64,000 nt of DNA. Origin: Macrosoma leucophasiata (lineage: Eukaryota; Arthropoda; Insecta; Lepidoptera; Hedylidae). A program made the translations under genes and the position numbers. The DNA lies in the NCBI GenBank assembly GCA_036365455.1, contig JAWQUS010000003.1:1446001-1510000 (forward strand), written 5' to 3'. This document shows positions 31,573-42,334 of this stretch, one piece after another (the first letter of the stretch is position 1; each line of letters starts with the position of its first letter). The notes beneath the pieces are model-generated. The model saw only the letters and a program-made list of their open reading frames with translations, searched no databases and was not told the origin of the DNA.

Positions 31573-31604
31573 AAAGAGAGACTTGTTAAACCAAGTCTCT
31601 CTTT
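31573..31604. repeat. 13-bp perfect hairpin
   Basis: AAAGAGAGACTTG / CAAGTCTCTCTTT with a 6-base loop. The surrounding 31313-31768 is AT-rich; 31680-31730 resembles the core of the 4168-4340 fold-back. Confidence 0.8.
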
Positions 31605-31768
31605 CATTAGAAATCAAACCATTTTAACGGATTTATGAGAGTGTCGGTTGATTTAAAAAATGTTTTTTTATAATCAACCCGACGTTTCGGTCGCTTTTCA
31701 GCTTCCGTAGTCCCGGGCAGACTGTCTATACCTACGCGTGAAAAATCCGTAAAAATAGTTTCATTTCA

Positions 31769-31840
31769 AACTAGCTGTGCCCGCGACTTCGTCCGCGTGA
31801 GAATTTAAGACGAAGTCGTGGGCGTAGCTAGTATAAGAGT
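31769..31840. mobile_element. Two Helitron-like ends head to head
   Basis: CTAGCTGTGCCCGCGACTTC on the left and GAAGTCGTGGGCGTAGCTAG on the right are near inverses, each a Helitron-like GC-rich 3' end with CTAG. Confidence 0.55.
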
Positions 31841-32186
31841 GGCCTAAGTTACTTCTTTTTACATAAGCTATCTGCCAGTGAAAGTTCCTTCAAAATCACT
31901 AAAACTGTTCCCGAGATTAACCGGAACAAAACGACAGAAAAATTGTAAAAAATTTTTTTGGTGTATGTAGGTACCGTGTATTACCTACCTACCTACATAT
32001 TAGTAAAAAGCGGTTATTTTTATATTACAAACAGACACTCCAATTTTATTTATTTGTGTGTATGTATAGATGAGTAGGTATAGCTCGCGAAAACATATCA
32101 TGATAGAACGTCTCTCTTTGTTCAAATTATTACCAGTGACTGGCTGGTACTAAGCGTGACGTAAGGCCTTAACCGTTCATAATTTC

Positions 32187-32300
32187 AGCCGAAAAACAAA
32201 TCCCTCCCCCAAAGATTGCCACAACGAACGGTCCTGGGCCGCCCTCATCCGGTGATTGCCCGCAACCTTCACCAGGTTGTCGGAGTCACCTCGTGGGGGG
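32187..32300 (-). pseudogene. LINE ORF2 C-terminus, minus copy
   Basis: Inverse of 7205-7306: GGCCGCCCTCATCCGGTGAT and CCACAACGAACGGTCCTGG encode the same RMRAAQDRSLW stretch. Confidence 0.65.
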
Positions 32301-33824
32301 GGTGTCTGCCTACACTTCGTCTTTCAGTACGCGGTCGCCATTCGCGAACTCCTTTTTTAACGCTAAAGAGAACTTTTTTTTTAACACTAGGCCTATACCT
32401 ATTTGAAGTTTCACTCGAACGGGAGTTAAAGTATAAAAAACACTATCATGATGACGATTTATCATCATCTGAGTCGCCAGTGTCGTCACTTTCATCAGTG
32501 CCCGCACTTATTTAAACGAGTATGAATATTATGAATGCGCTAAAATTTCTTAACAAGGTCGCAGCTGATTACCGTTATTTCCGCTAGGGGCGCTGTATGA
32601 TTTAAATATTTTCCTTATATTCATACAATTATTTGACGCAATGGTTAGTGACTATCGAGAAAATCAACTCGAATGAGTATACATTCTATGGCCGCCTATG
32701 CCTTATTAATGAGTGTAAATGACGCGTTCATGTTATGTATAGTGCATCGACTTATCCGCTAGAGGCGCTGCACTACTTTTCATAGTAAACGATTTGTCAA
32801 CCAGAGATTATTCGTTTATCTCCGATTTATCGTAGTTACTAGTAAATATTTCATTAAGTGTGTTATGGTACGATGCAGAAGATGACCTGCATGTTTGTTT
32901 ATCATATAGGTATTAAAATAGATTAAAAAAAAAAGAAAATAAAATACTTAAATTAATATAGGTACCTATGCTTGTCTCTAAATCTAATTAAATCGCACTG
33001 TTTGCGATAAGACTAGACTATCTTTGGAACTTTCTTTCTTTTCATGTTTGTATAATTTTTGTTGTTTTCTGGTGTAGGCACAATAAATAAAACATTATTA
33101 ATGTTATATATTTAGGTCTAATTCTCCTAATCATTTTATTTCATTGGTTTTTTCGTAATAACACATGCGAGGGAAATGTTAATGCAAAAATGGAAAGAAA
33201 AAATTGTCAACCGGGGTTTCTTTAGCTCAGCAAGAGCGACTTGACTAGTGATCCCAGTAGTCATGGCGTCTTCTTCTTCAGACTTCGCGGGGACTATTTC
33301 CATTTTTTGAAGTTACACTTGTTTTGGCGTGATTGAAAAAAAAGTAAGAGTGAATTTTTACGATGCGCGCACACCGACAGATAAAAGCGACAGTCTGAAG
33401 TTAGTTGGCGTTGGCGAAGAAGTAGTTGAAGGTGTTTTGGCGTTTTGTTTTATGTCTAGTACCTATATTAGATTGTTACGCTAAAGAAGTAGGTATCTTA
33501 TGTGCGTACATATAGGTACTGTCTGTTTTTTTTTCATTCAAATATTCTACTCTTGTATAAACGTTGCTTTCTAGTCGCTGTGATATCAAGAAGTTAATTT
33601 AATTTTGCATCTTGGGGAAGTATATGCCACTTTTTCTGCCAAATCTACAGCGCCGCTGATAAAACCGCGTGCAAAACCTAGCGATAAGACTATATACGAG
33701 CAAACAGTAACGGCTTATCAATTACAATCTTATCAGAATCAGCACAGTAGCATGACACTTCCGTGATACATATTACCATAGAGCGAAGATCCCACTATTG
33801 TGTGTTATTTCCCACCCGGAACGG
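32301..33824. other. No gene recognised
   Basis: 32570-32780 has two similar pieces, CCGCTAGGGGCGCTGTA and CCGCTAGAGGCGCTGCA, possibly from one repeat. 33165-33260 carries a degraded family D flank (AACACATGCGAGGGAAAT, TTTAGCTCAGCAAGAGCG). Confidence 0.35.
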
Positions 33825-34260
33825 CATGACAAGTATTTTTTTTTTTTTTAGTTATTATGGCATCCCTATTACGCATATTGCCAGTGTCAAGTTAAACGAT
33901 ATTTCGTATTTATTTAAGCAGCGTCAAAGTTAGTATAATATCAAGTATAATATGTAAGTATCAAGTATATAAGTTATCAAGTATAATATGTCAGTCAAGT
34001 GAGTTACAGTCAAGTTAAGTCGAGTAAAGCGATGGCTACTTTACCAGAACATTTACAATGAAGTTTTGGAGGCAACCTGAAAGGTCGTGTTTTCGCACTG
34101 TTATTCTATTTCACTATACACGGGCACTGTAATAAACCTATATCAAACAAAATGCCACCAACTTTATTCAATATAACTTAAAAATACACCAAGAAAATGA
34201 AATAAAATAAGAGCACCATACGCCTCTTTCAAGGTTCCCGCCAAAACCATGCCAAGTATT
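33825..34260 (-). mobile_element. SINE-like family B, copy 2, with 13-bp TSD
   Basis: Element 33838-34247; duplication CATGACAAGTATT (33825-33837) and CATGCCAAGTATT (34248-34260), one mismatch. T-run at the left end, GGTTCCCGCCAAAAC at the right. Confidence 0.88.
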
Positions 34261-34272
34261 ATGCCAAGTTAA

Positions 34273-34677
34273 TTTCAATGCGTAAGTTTTTTTTTTTATA
34301 TAATTTGTCATGACCATAGATACAGTCTTTCAGTCGTATACATATTGAATTTCACATTTCTTTAAATTAATGAATATCCATATGGAAGATGACGATGATT
34401 AAATGCTTCCATGAGGAATATGATGAGATGATGGGATGGCTCCAGTAAAGCGATGGGGACTTTACTAGGAGTATTTACGAAGTTTTGGAGGCAATACGAA
34501 AAATCACTTTTCACTTAATAATATCACTTTCATACACTCGTGAACATTATCGAATGCTTTATGATAAAAATCCCACCATTTTTACACATAAACACGCCAC
34601 TATACACAAATTTCGAAAATAATATCACGCAGCGACAGCTCTTTTCCGCGTTCCCGCCAAAACTCTCAATGTGTAAG
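34273..34677 (-). mobile_element. SINE-like family B, copy 3 (diverged), with 14-bp TSD
   Basis: Element 34287-34663 with T-run and GTTCCCGCCAAAAC end. Duplication TTTCAATGCGTAAG (34273-34286) and TCTCAATGTGTAAG (34664-34677). It shares AGTAAAGCGATGG..ACTTTAC and GAAGTTTTGGAGGCAA with copy 2. Confidence 0.8.
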
Positions 34678-35540
34678 TACGAGTGAAGTGTTGCCAGGGT
34701 GATGTTAGCATTTGTTAGGGCTTTGTCTGTTGTTTGATAACTGGGTAATGATCGGGCTGTGTGGATTTCCTGTCTGACTTTTGTTGGCTTTTGTAGGATA
34801 CACTTTTCAAATGTTTATACCCATTTTCAATTATAAGATAGGTAAGTCTATTATGTTCTACTAACCTACATTTATTTTAATGTTATGAAAGTGGCAAACA
34901 AGCATGCAGTTCACATTCATGTTAAGTGAAGACTGCAGCCTATAGACACCCACACAATGACCAGAGGTCAAAATGCAGATGCGCTGCCACTCCTGAGGCA
35001 TTAGGTGTTATGCCTCTGTGCCGGAAATTACAGGGCCGTACATTACCACCTGACCGGAACACGATAGTGCTGAACACTACCATTTAGCGGCAAAGTATTA
35101 TGCCAAGTTAATTTCAATGTGTAAGTACGAGTGAAGTGTTGCCAGGGTGATGTTAGCATTTGTTAGGGCTTTGTCTGTTGTTTGATTACTGGGTAATGAT
35201 CGGGCTGTGTGGATTTCATGTTTGACTTTTGTTGGCTTTTGTAGGATACACTTTTCAAATGTTTTATAACCATTTTCAATTATAAGATAGGTAAGTCTAT
35301 TATGTTCTACTAACCTACATTTTTTTTAATGTTATGAAAGTGGTAAGCAAGCTTGCAGTTCACATTGATGTTAAGTGATGACTGCAGCCTATAGACACCC
35401 ATACAAAGACCAGAGGTCAAAATGCAGATGCGTTACCACTTCGGAGGCCTAAGGTACTGTGCCTCTGTTCCGGAAATTACAGAGCCGTACATTACCACCT
35501 GACCGGAACATGATAGTGCTGAACACTACCATTTAGCGGC
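34664..35540 (+). repeat. 447-bp tandem duplication
   Basis: 34668-35091 and 35116-35539 align at an offset of 448 with few differences, covering ~205 bases of unique DNA and a minus family A copy. The sequence AAGTATTATGCCAAGTTAAT at 34254 and 35092 marks the unit start, so the family B copy at 34287-34663 entered the first unit after the duplication. Confidence 0.88.
34875..35091 (-). mobile_element. SINE family A in duplicated unit 1
   Basis: Cut at the duplication boundary (...CATTTAGCGGCA). Confidence 0.85.
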
Positions 35541-35606
35541 AAGTATATTAGGTAATGCGGTGGTGCCTACGCCCGCGAGCTCCGTTACTGGAGCTCTACC
35601 ACCAGT
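35324..35606 (-). mobile_element. SINE family A in duplicated unit 2, full length
   Basis: Retains the 5' end GAGCTCTACCACCAGTAAA missing from unit 1. Confidence 0.88.
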
Positions 35607-35885
35607 AAATACTTCTGATATAATGCTTTTTCATACATTAACATTGTATAGGTAGGTGGTAGGTAATATGCATATTATGCATTCATGACACAAAAATCAA
35701 ACGTAGTCTATTTTAGTAGACATAACATACATTGTATGTTTAGCTTATCAAAATAAAACGTTTGCGTAATGTAGGAGTAAGTACCTTTAAAATAATGATC
35801 ATCAGGAATGTTAAAAATGAATCAATAGGTTTTATTTCATTTCTAGACGTGTAGCCGTTCAAAAATTACTATTCAAGTATAAGTA

Positions 35886-35960
35886 CACTTGGTAGCTTAG
35901 TGGTAAAGCGGCTGGACTGGTTATCCTGAGGTCACAGGTTCGATTCCTGCCCGAAGTCAA
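35886..35960 (+). mobile_element. tRNA-like region of SINE family D (diverged)
   Basis: TTGGTAGCTTAGTGGTAAAG (A box) and CAGGTTCGATTCCTG (perfect B box and T-stem), followed by GAAGTCAAATTTTTC as in family D. The acceptor stem mispairs and the anticodon stem has a mismatch, so I do not call a functional tRNA. Confidence 0.6.
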
Positions 35961-35999
35961 ATTTTTCTCTATATTTGCTACCTATTTTTTATGAAAGAC

Positions 36000-36235
36000 T
36001 AGCTGTACACTGCGCGCGTCAAATTTTTCTCTATATTTGCTACCTACGCCACCAACTAAAAAAATACAGTGGCGCCATCTGTCGAATTTGCCAACTCAGA
36101 AACCTTCGTGGGCTCATGCACAACATCTTTGCTAAAGATCATCAGTCATGATCAAATGCGTAGGTAGTTTACGATTCTATAAAGGACATACAGACAAACA
36201 TTCATTTCTATGTATAAAGATGTAGGTAAGTAGTC
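36000..36235 (-). mobile_element. Helitron-like element, family N copy 1
   Basis: CTAGCTGTACACTGCGCGCG at the left and GCGCCATCTGTCGAATTTGC inside; the same family recurs at 53530-53705. Confidence 0.55.
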
Positions 36236-36437
36236 TCTACTAATCTATAAATAGGTAGGTAGTTTTGTAATGTAAAAACATATTCGCTATTTGTATTAAA
36301 TTTGTAATAACCTACCAGAGATTTGTGACTATTAAAAAAAAAGTGAAAATATATTTCGTTAGAAAAATATAATAAAACATGTAATTAATTTCATAAAAAA
36401 TAATAAACAAAACATTTACGACGAAAAAAGAATCATT

Positions 36438-36442
36438 AAAAA
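36438..36442 (-). terminator. Pol III terminator of the initiator tRNA
   Basis: TTTTT on the minus strand, 4 bases past the tRNA 3' end; a back-up T6 run follows at 36423-36428. Confidence 0.85.
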
Positions 36443-36446
36443 GATC

Positions 36447-36518
36447 TAGCAGAGCGTGGTTTCGATCCACGGACCTCTGGGTTATGGGCCCAGCACGCTT
36501 CCACTGCGCCACTCTGCT
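36447..36518 (-). tRNA. Initiator tRNA-Met (CAU)
   Basis: Brings methionine to the start codon. Read on the minus strand, the 72-base gene begins AGCAGAGTGGCGCAGTGGAA and ends CCACGCTCTGCTA. The acceptor stem AGCAGAG/CTCTGCT is fully paired with an A1-U72 pair. The anticodon stem-loop has GGG/CCC pairs and CAT (36486-36484). The T-loop reads ATCGAAA instead of TTC, the hallmark of eukaryotic initiator tRNA. No intron. A T5 terminator follows 4 bases after the 3' end. It lies between Helitron and SINE debris and keeps full pairing, so it is probably functional, unlike the tRNA-like SINE heads around it. Confidence 0.96.
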
Positions 36519-36816
36519 CTATGTATCACTGAGCGAAATTATAGATAACCTTTCTGACGCAACGCTTGTTCATAAAGCTGCGCTTACATTTTTTTTTAAT
36601 GTTTAAAACGATTATTGGAAATATGGTCTAAGAATCCTAAATGTCATTTTCAGTTCAGTAGTCATTTTGAAGTTTAAGTTAGATGAAAAAAAAAATAGTT
36701 TAAGTTTTATCTAAGTATGGACACCTCCATATTTTTTATTTTTGTATTGAAATCATAATGCGGTTCACAGAATACACCGAGTTTCAAGTGTATATTTAGT
36801 CCTAATAGCTTCGGGG

Positions 36817-36868
36817 TAAAATTGTTACATACGCACGAACAGACAGACGTGCGTATGTAACAATTTTA
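36817..36868. repeat. 21-bp perfect hairpin
   Basis: TAAAATTGTTACATACGCACG (written in two halves: arms 36817-36837 and 36848-36868) with a 10-base loop. Confidence 0.9.
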
Positions 36869-36949
36869 TTTTACGGCATTGTAATTTTTTTGTACCTATA
36901 GATTTGTGATTTGAAATAAATAAATAATTATATTATTTATTTGGGCGCA

Positions 36950-37330
36950 TGGCCCAGCGGCTGGGAAGCGCGCATGGCCCAGCGGCTGGTGTAGATCGTA
37001 AGCGATCTGCTCGGTTAAGCACTACGGGCGCGGTCGGGTAGTGTGATGGGTGACCGCAAGTGGCAAATTAAATGCGCGTTTCCGTGCTTCGGAGGGCACG
37101 TTAAGCCGTCGGTCCCGGTTGCTATCGATGGATAGCAGTCGTTAAACCTTGTCGGAGGCCTTATGGGCGGTTTGAAAACACCCGACAGTGGGTTGGCCAC
37201 TAACCCACCCACCTCCACCAATCCGCATTGGAGCAGCGTGGTGGAGTAAGCTCCAGGCCTCCCCCCAAAATAGGGAGAGACTCGTGCCCAGCAGTGGGAC
37301 GTATAATGGGTTGCCATTATTATATTATTT
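36950..37330 (+). mobile_element. SINE family E (5S rRNA-like head), full-length copy
   Basis: The head GCGCATGGCCCAGCGGCTGG is doubled at 36955 and 36972. Then GATCGTAAGCGATCTGCTCG, GTTAAGCACTACGGGCGCGG, GTGATGGGTGACCGC, and the 3' end GTATAATGGGTTGCCATTAT. The middle three blocks align in order with 5S rRNA (TTAAGC..CGTCGGGCGCGG and GATGGGGGACCGC), including its Pol III A and C boxes. Confidence 0.85.
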
Positions 37331-37619
37331 ATTTTAATTAATTATTATATTACTTATAAGGTTACAGTTTTTTGCACTTTGGCCTTACGGGACCCTAAAA
37401 AACTGCATTCCACATTTTTATTTTCCACAAGCGGCCATCAGACCGTCACGGTGCAAGGGTTCCGATTGAAAGGGAACGCGCACTCGATCCCGGCTCCACC
37501 AATTAGCACCACAGTGTTATATTTCTGTCAGGTGCAATTTGGTTGATTTATAAAGAAAGGATGTGGGTAAGACAGTTGTTTTACGTAATTATTTAAAGTT
37601 TTGAGAGTTTTTATTAAGT

Positions 37620-37795
37620 AATTAGAATAGAAATAGAATAGAAAATATTTTTATTTCGAATAGATCTTTACAGATACTTTCAAAACGTCAAGAAATATAA
37701 AATACCTAGAGTGAATAACCATTACATAAAGTAAAGCAAAATCATATATTAATAGTAAATTAAAAATTAGAATTTAAACTACTTAGTAAAACTTT
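37620..37795 (-). mobile_element. LINE 3' end, family H, copy 2
   Basis: Inverse of 6835-6985: AGAATAGAAATAGAATAG tail, then CGAATAGATCTTTACAGATA. 37331-37619 holds nothing recognised. Confidence 0.65.
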
Positions 37796-37797
37796 TA

Positions 37798-38050
37798 TTT
37801 TTAAAGAAAAATGGAAAGAAAAATTTGACTTCAGGCGAGACTCGAACTCGCGACCTACTGGGAATCTAGTCCAGCAGCTCTTCCATTTGAGCTACTGAAG
37901 TCCTGCCCGATTTGTCAAATCTTTCCTTCACATCTATTGCATTGCTTTATGGTAGCAGCAGCGCCATCTATTACCAACTATGCTAGTTAGGTTGCCTAAC
38001 TAGCGCCATCTATTACCAACTATGCTAGTTAGGTTGCAGGTTGCAATAGA
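37798..38050 (-). mobile_element. tRNA-like SINE family D, copy with duplicated 5' part
   Basis: TTGACTTCAGGCGAGACTCG to CTAGTTAGGTTGC. The 5' piece GCGCCATCTATTACCAACTA occurs twice in a row (37969, 38007). Confidence 0.8.
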
Positions 38051-38880
38051 CTTAAAGGCATGTATAACATCCGCAGTATTAACTAACTTAAAATTAAATG
38101 TAGTTCTACTTTGATGTACATTTTTTTTCAATAATGATTCGGCGACGGTAGGCGATGAAATGAGGTCTCCAGTTAAAGAAACTGGAATATTAGCAAAGAA
38201 TGTTTCAAATGCTAAAGCAACTTCTTCGTCAGTAGTAACATGTTTATTGTCAATTATTAATTTAAAATCAGAGTTGCGTTCAGCTTGTTTCCCAGTTTCA
38301 CTATTTAATTACATTCCAAGTCGCTTTAATTTTGTTATTTGAATTTTTAATTTTATTTTTAATGTGAAGTGCCTTGGCTGCTAAACACACTTTCTTCAAT
38401 ATTTTCGAATATAATTTAACATGATTTTTAAACGAATTTGTGTGATTATATGACTTTTCTCCGTACAGGTCATATAATCTCTGTCTACTCTTATGTATTC
38501 CAACCGTCGCCCATTCATTGAACGACTTATGACTTCTTACATTTATTTTATTTATTTATTTATTGTCTTGTTGGTAAAAACTAAATTATATTCTTCTTAA
38601 ATTGTGGCAAAAAAGTTATTGTATAATATGTTAGGATCGTTATGGTATTGCATGTTTGCAAGTTTTGGGACAATATTTTCTCTGAATTTCTTAATTCGCT
38701 TCGCATTGATAGGAACAAATACAATTGCTCGTTTATTTTTATCATTATGTAATTGACCACAGAAGGAAACTAACTGACCACAATGGTCGCAGCTTAATTC
38801 AGTCAAAATATTTTTATGTGTAGGTTCAAAATCGATAAAAATATTGTCTATGCATGTCGCTGAGTTCTGTGTTCTGTCTC
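38051..38880 (-). pseudogene. LINE endonuclease/RT ORF fragment
   Basis: Read on the minus strand: the end of an EEP endonuclease (DNIFIDFEPTHKNIL then TELSCDHCGQLVSF, matching the usual IDNIF...LSDH.GQ block), a linker FVPINAKRIKKFRENI, then NEWATVGIHKSRQRLYDLYG, KIKATWNVIK, a one-base frameshift, and ETGKQAERNSDFK with VALAFETFFANIPVSL. This is the usual order between endonuclease and RT of a CR1/Jockey-like LINE ORF2. Stops at 38597 and the frameshift make it inactive. It ends where family D begins. Confidence 0.72.
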
Positions 38881-38984
38881 TCTATATATAGGTTTATAGA
38901 GAGATATTAACTACACGTAAAAAAAACAACCAAATTGGTCTAGCCTTTCTCAAGTTGATTTAGTCTCGCTAAAACTCGAATTGA

Positions 38985-39225
38985 TTTAAACATTTAATCA
39001 ATTGCTGTTCGTTAGTCTCGCTAAAACTCGAGAAAGGAAGGACCGATTTGGCTAATTTTGGTTTTGAATGATTTTTGGAAGTCCAGGGAAGGTTTAGAAA
39101 ATAAGAAATTGAAGGGAAATAGTAAAAACCACAATTTTATTTTCCTATACAAATAGTCCGTATCTATCAAACCTTTGACACATTATTTCATTCTGAGGCA
39201 ATACGAAGTTTGCCGGGTCAGCTAG
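38985..39225 (+). mobile_element. Helitron-like element, family M copy 2
   Basis: AATTGCTGTTCGTTAGTCTC to AAGTTTGCCGGGTCAGCTAG. Confidence 0.7.
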
Positions 39226-39297
39226 TCAGATATAAATTAATTGTAAGCAACGGTACAGACATGAAATAGTAGGTATAGGATCCAATTTATTTCTGGT

Positions 39298-39545
39298 CGG
39301 TTTATTTTATGTTACGTAGGTGGCAAACAAGTAATTCACATGGATGTTAAGTAATGACTGCAGTTTAAAGACATCTACAGATTACACATAGATCAAAATG
39401 CATATGCGTTGTCACTGTTGAGACCTTCGGTATTATGTATCTGTGATAATTATTACGGGGTTATACATTACCATCTAAACGTAACACGATAGTGCTGAAC
39501 ACTACGATATGGCAGATCGATCAGCTCCGACACTGGAACTCTATC
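39298..39545 (-). mobile_element. SINE family A, diverged
   Basis: Full span with many substitutions; ends CACTGGAACTCTATCACAG. Confidence 0.7.
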
Positions 39546-40576
39546 ACAGCAATTTCAAAATATATTTTAAAAATACAGCAATAAATAAGTTCAGCAATGA
39601 AATATTTAAAGAGTTGTGAAGAGTTAACATCCTCGCCAGTAACATTTTCCTTTCTATTTCCTTAAAATATTGTCAGTAATGGTTTAAGTTAGCGTTGGGT
39701 ACGATGGGATTGACATGTCGTGGGACAAAACCTTTAAAAAATAGAATTAAAAAAATATATATGAAAAGAGAACCAGAAATATGGCAAGTTGAATAAAGGG
39801 AGATACCCGAGAGAAACGCACACAATCCACACCAACACATTAAATATAAATTACTATCCTAGCCTTTAAAATTAAAAATAGAACGTCCATTTTTAAATAT
39901 ATGTTATATAAATTTACTCCGTTAAGTTATGCTAATGAATTACGGCTAGAATGAATTAATGATAGACATTGAATTAATTAAAAAATTGCAGCTAATTAAT
40001 CGGCTATCAATTAACTCGTTCAACAGCGGTGAATGTAAAGTTTTTGCAGTTAGTATCAAACAGAAAGTTCCTTGGATATAATATTTATTTCTATCCATGG
40101 CTATTAATATGACGATTATAACAAAATTTACAAAACTCCGTATTTGTACTTTTTTTTATAATGTTTGTAGTTTGTATACTATGTAGGTACCTGACAAATG
40201 CTGAACTGGTTACCTTTTGGTGCGGCCGTGTGACACATAGTATTACTAAACTTAGTTTTTTTTTTTGCATTTGTATTCTACTTTTTATTTATCTTAGAAA
40301 TATTATATGTCTTTTTTTAATTTTGTGTGTTTGCTTTCTTTTAATTTCTTAAAAACATAGTTAATTTTTGTGTCGTGGGTTCTGCGCTAAATAAAAGTTT
40401 TTCTTTCTTTATTTTAACAATACTATTATTTATTTTATATTGAGGTCAAATTTCCTTTTATGTTTTTCACAGTAGTGTCACACTCTTGCTTTCTTAATGA
40501 TAGTATCTTCTTTCAACTTAACTGACTCTTTAGTTAGTAAAATTGTGCTTCCTAAAGTAAAGCAAGACTCAGGGTG
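39546..40576. other. AT-rich DNA
   Basis: 40370-40420 ends CTAAATAAAAGTTTTTCTTT in a CTTT tail of the kind left by LINEs (compare 50360-50395 and, inverted, 55268-55312). Nothing else seen. Confidence 0.35.
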
Positions 40577-40813
40577 ATGGTGAGATTCACAGACCGCACT
40601 ACGACTTTACTTTCAAGCAAAGTACGCTTCAAACTGTCAAATTCCTTACTGTACTGACAGTTCTAAGCACACTTTACTTTCAGCAAAGTATAGAACTGTC
40701 ATTAAAGTATCAGTTTTACCAGTTCTACTTACTTACACTTACACTTTGCAGCAAAGTACGCTTACTTTGCTGCAAAGTAAAGTCGCAGTGCGGTCTTTGA
40801 ATTTCGCTCTTAA
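40577..40813. mobile_element. MITE family R (long TIR), copy 1
   Basis: GGTGAGATTCACAGACCGCA and CTACGACTTTACTTT at the left, inverse (diverged) at the right, 234 bp, followed by TAA. Longest of three copies; internal direct and inverted GCAAAGTA motifs. Confidence 0.75.
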
Positions 40814-41289
40814 TAAAATTGTGCTTTCAAAGTAATTTTCACATGCCTGACACAGAATTAGTACTAAAATATGGACTACTCAAAGATGCTGAGTGTACTT
40901 AGTTTATGAATTTTGCTTCAAGAAATAGCAACTTTCTTAGACATACACGTCCAGTATCAAAGAGGTTGATTTATTTAACCCTTACCGTAACCGTTGTCTC
41001 CTATTGGACCAGTTTTTATTATTTTTTATGCTCTCCTCATGCTTATTTCTGGTCAATCTATTTATAGTTTGATAAAAAATACTAGACGTTGAATATTTAT
41101 ACGGTCCCTTAGCAGCACGGTACAATGCGATGCTTCTTTTTTTTTCATGCTATATCATTTGTGCTGTGGTCGTTATAAAACTATTTATACGGATGGTCTA
41201 GGATAAATAGCTCGTGTTAGTCGAGTAATGTGTTTTCTTTATGTTTTATTGATTACCATAATATGTTTTGCTCTGTAAGTAACAAGTTT

Positions 41290-41573
41290 CCTACTGGTAG
41301 AAGAGTTATAATATCGTAGGTTGAGAGCGTAGGCCTCTGCATTACCTGGTCTATCTGCCGCTAAATAGTAGTTAGTGGGTAATCAGCACTATCGTGTTCG
41401 GGTTTGATGGTAATGTATGGCCCCGGAATAATTATCACAGAGACACAACACCTAAGGTGTCAGGGGTGCCAACGCATCTGCATTTTGACCTCTGATTTTT
41501 GTGTAAATATCTACGTAAGGTAATGCGATGGTGCCTACGCCCTCGAATTCCAATACTAGAGATCTACCACCAT
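41290..41573. mobile_element. SINE family A, plus copy joined to an inverted 5' piece
   Basis: Plus orientation to 41515, then the 5' ~58 bases of the family in minus orientation (GGTAATGCGATGGTGCCTAC ... TCTACCACCA). 40814-41289 shows nothing recognised. Confidence 0.7.
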
Positions 41574-41928
41574 AAAGTTACGTCATTTAGCCTATATTCG
41601 ACCACACAGATGCTCGAGTCTCACCAAAAGAAAGAACAATAAACAAAGATGGTTCAAAATTTAACGAGCACGTGGCGGATGCACGTGTATCGTGTTAACT
41701 TGTCAGTCACTTCCGCGAGATCTCAGTAACTAAGCTAAAATGCCTCAGTCTAGTGGTGGAAGGTGGCTGCTACGCTGGGTTCGATTCTCGGGTCGGGGCT
41801 TAAACAAATAAAGTTGTAAAATCCTTTAGCTCTGGTTCTTTTTTATGTGATGGTGGTGGCAAACAAGCATGCAGTTCATATGGATGTTAAGTGACGACTG
41901 CAGCCTATAGACATCTACACAATTATCA

Positions 41929-41963
41929 GAGTGCAGATCAAAGTGGCACTTTGATCTGCACTC
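41929..41963. repeat. 16-bp perfect hairpin inside SINE A
   Basis: GAGTGCAGATCAAAGT / ACTTTGATCTGCACTC around GGC. Other copies carry a single arm. Confidence 0.85.
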
Positions 41964-41970
41964 CGAGGAC

Positions 41971-42021
41971 TAATGGTGAGATTCACAGACCGCACCACGA
42001 CTTTACTTTGAGCAAAGTATG

Positions 42022-42058
<37 letters not shown>

Positions 42059-42118
42059 ATATCGAAGCGTACTTTGCTCAAAGTAAAGTCGTAGTGTGGT
42101 CTGTGAATCTCACCATAA
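41971..42118. mobile_element. MITE family R copy 2, nested in SINE A
   Basis: Element 41974-42115, TIR TGGTGAGATTCACAGACCGC and on through CTTTACTTTGAGCAAAGTA; the centre is a (TA)n run (42023-42054). TAA at both sides. Confidence 0.9.
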
Positions 42119-42334
42119 GATCTTTTGCCTCTGTGACAGTTATTACGGGACCATACCTCATAAATCCTTTATTTCTGGTTCTATTGGGTTAAGTATTTAC
42201 ATTTTCTGGGAGTTTCCCAGCATCTCGAAGTTTAGTATTGTACCTGGAGATGTTAACAGGCTTGCAACCTGTTACATGGGGCAAAACGTAACCGGAGAAT
42301 CGTGGATGTTTGCATGTATGCTTGAGTATGTGTG

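Larger units (their letters stand above)
41820..42182 (-). mobile_element. SINE family A nested in SINE C, 20-bp TSD
   Basis: Element 41840-42162. Duplication of target AATCCTTTA..TCTGGTTCT at 41820-41839 and 42163-42182 (two mismatches). This is the cleanest proof that family A inserts by target-primed reverse transcription. Confidence 0.85.
41741..42334 (+). mobile_element. tRNA-derived SINE family C, interrupted by SINE A and MITE
   Basis: Head TGCCTCAGTCTAGTGGTGG and GGGTTCGATTCTCGG; resumes after the insert at 42163 and runs to GTATGCTTGAGTATGTG. Confidence 0.85.

Noticed and set aside
35886..35960. Functional tRNA gene
   Set aside because: The B box is perfect but the acceptor and anticodon stems mispair, there is no good terminator, and the flanks match SINE family D.
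42023..42054. (TA)n run as an origin or regulatory element
   Set aside because: It is the centre of MITE family R copy 2.
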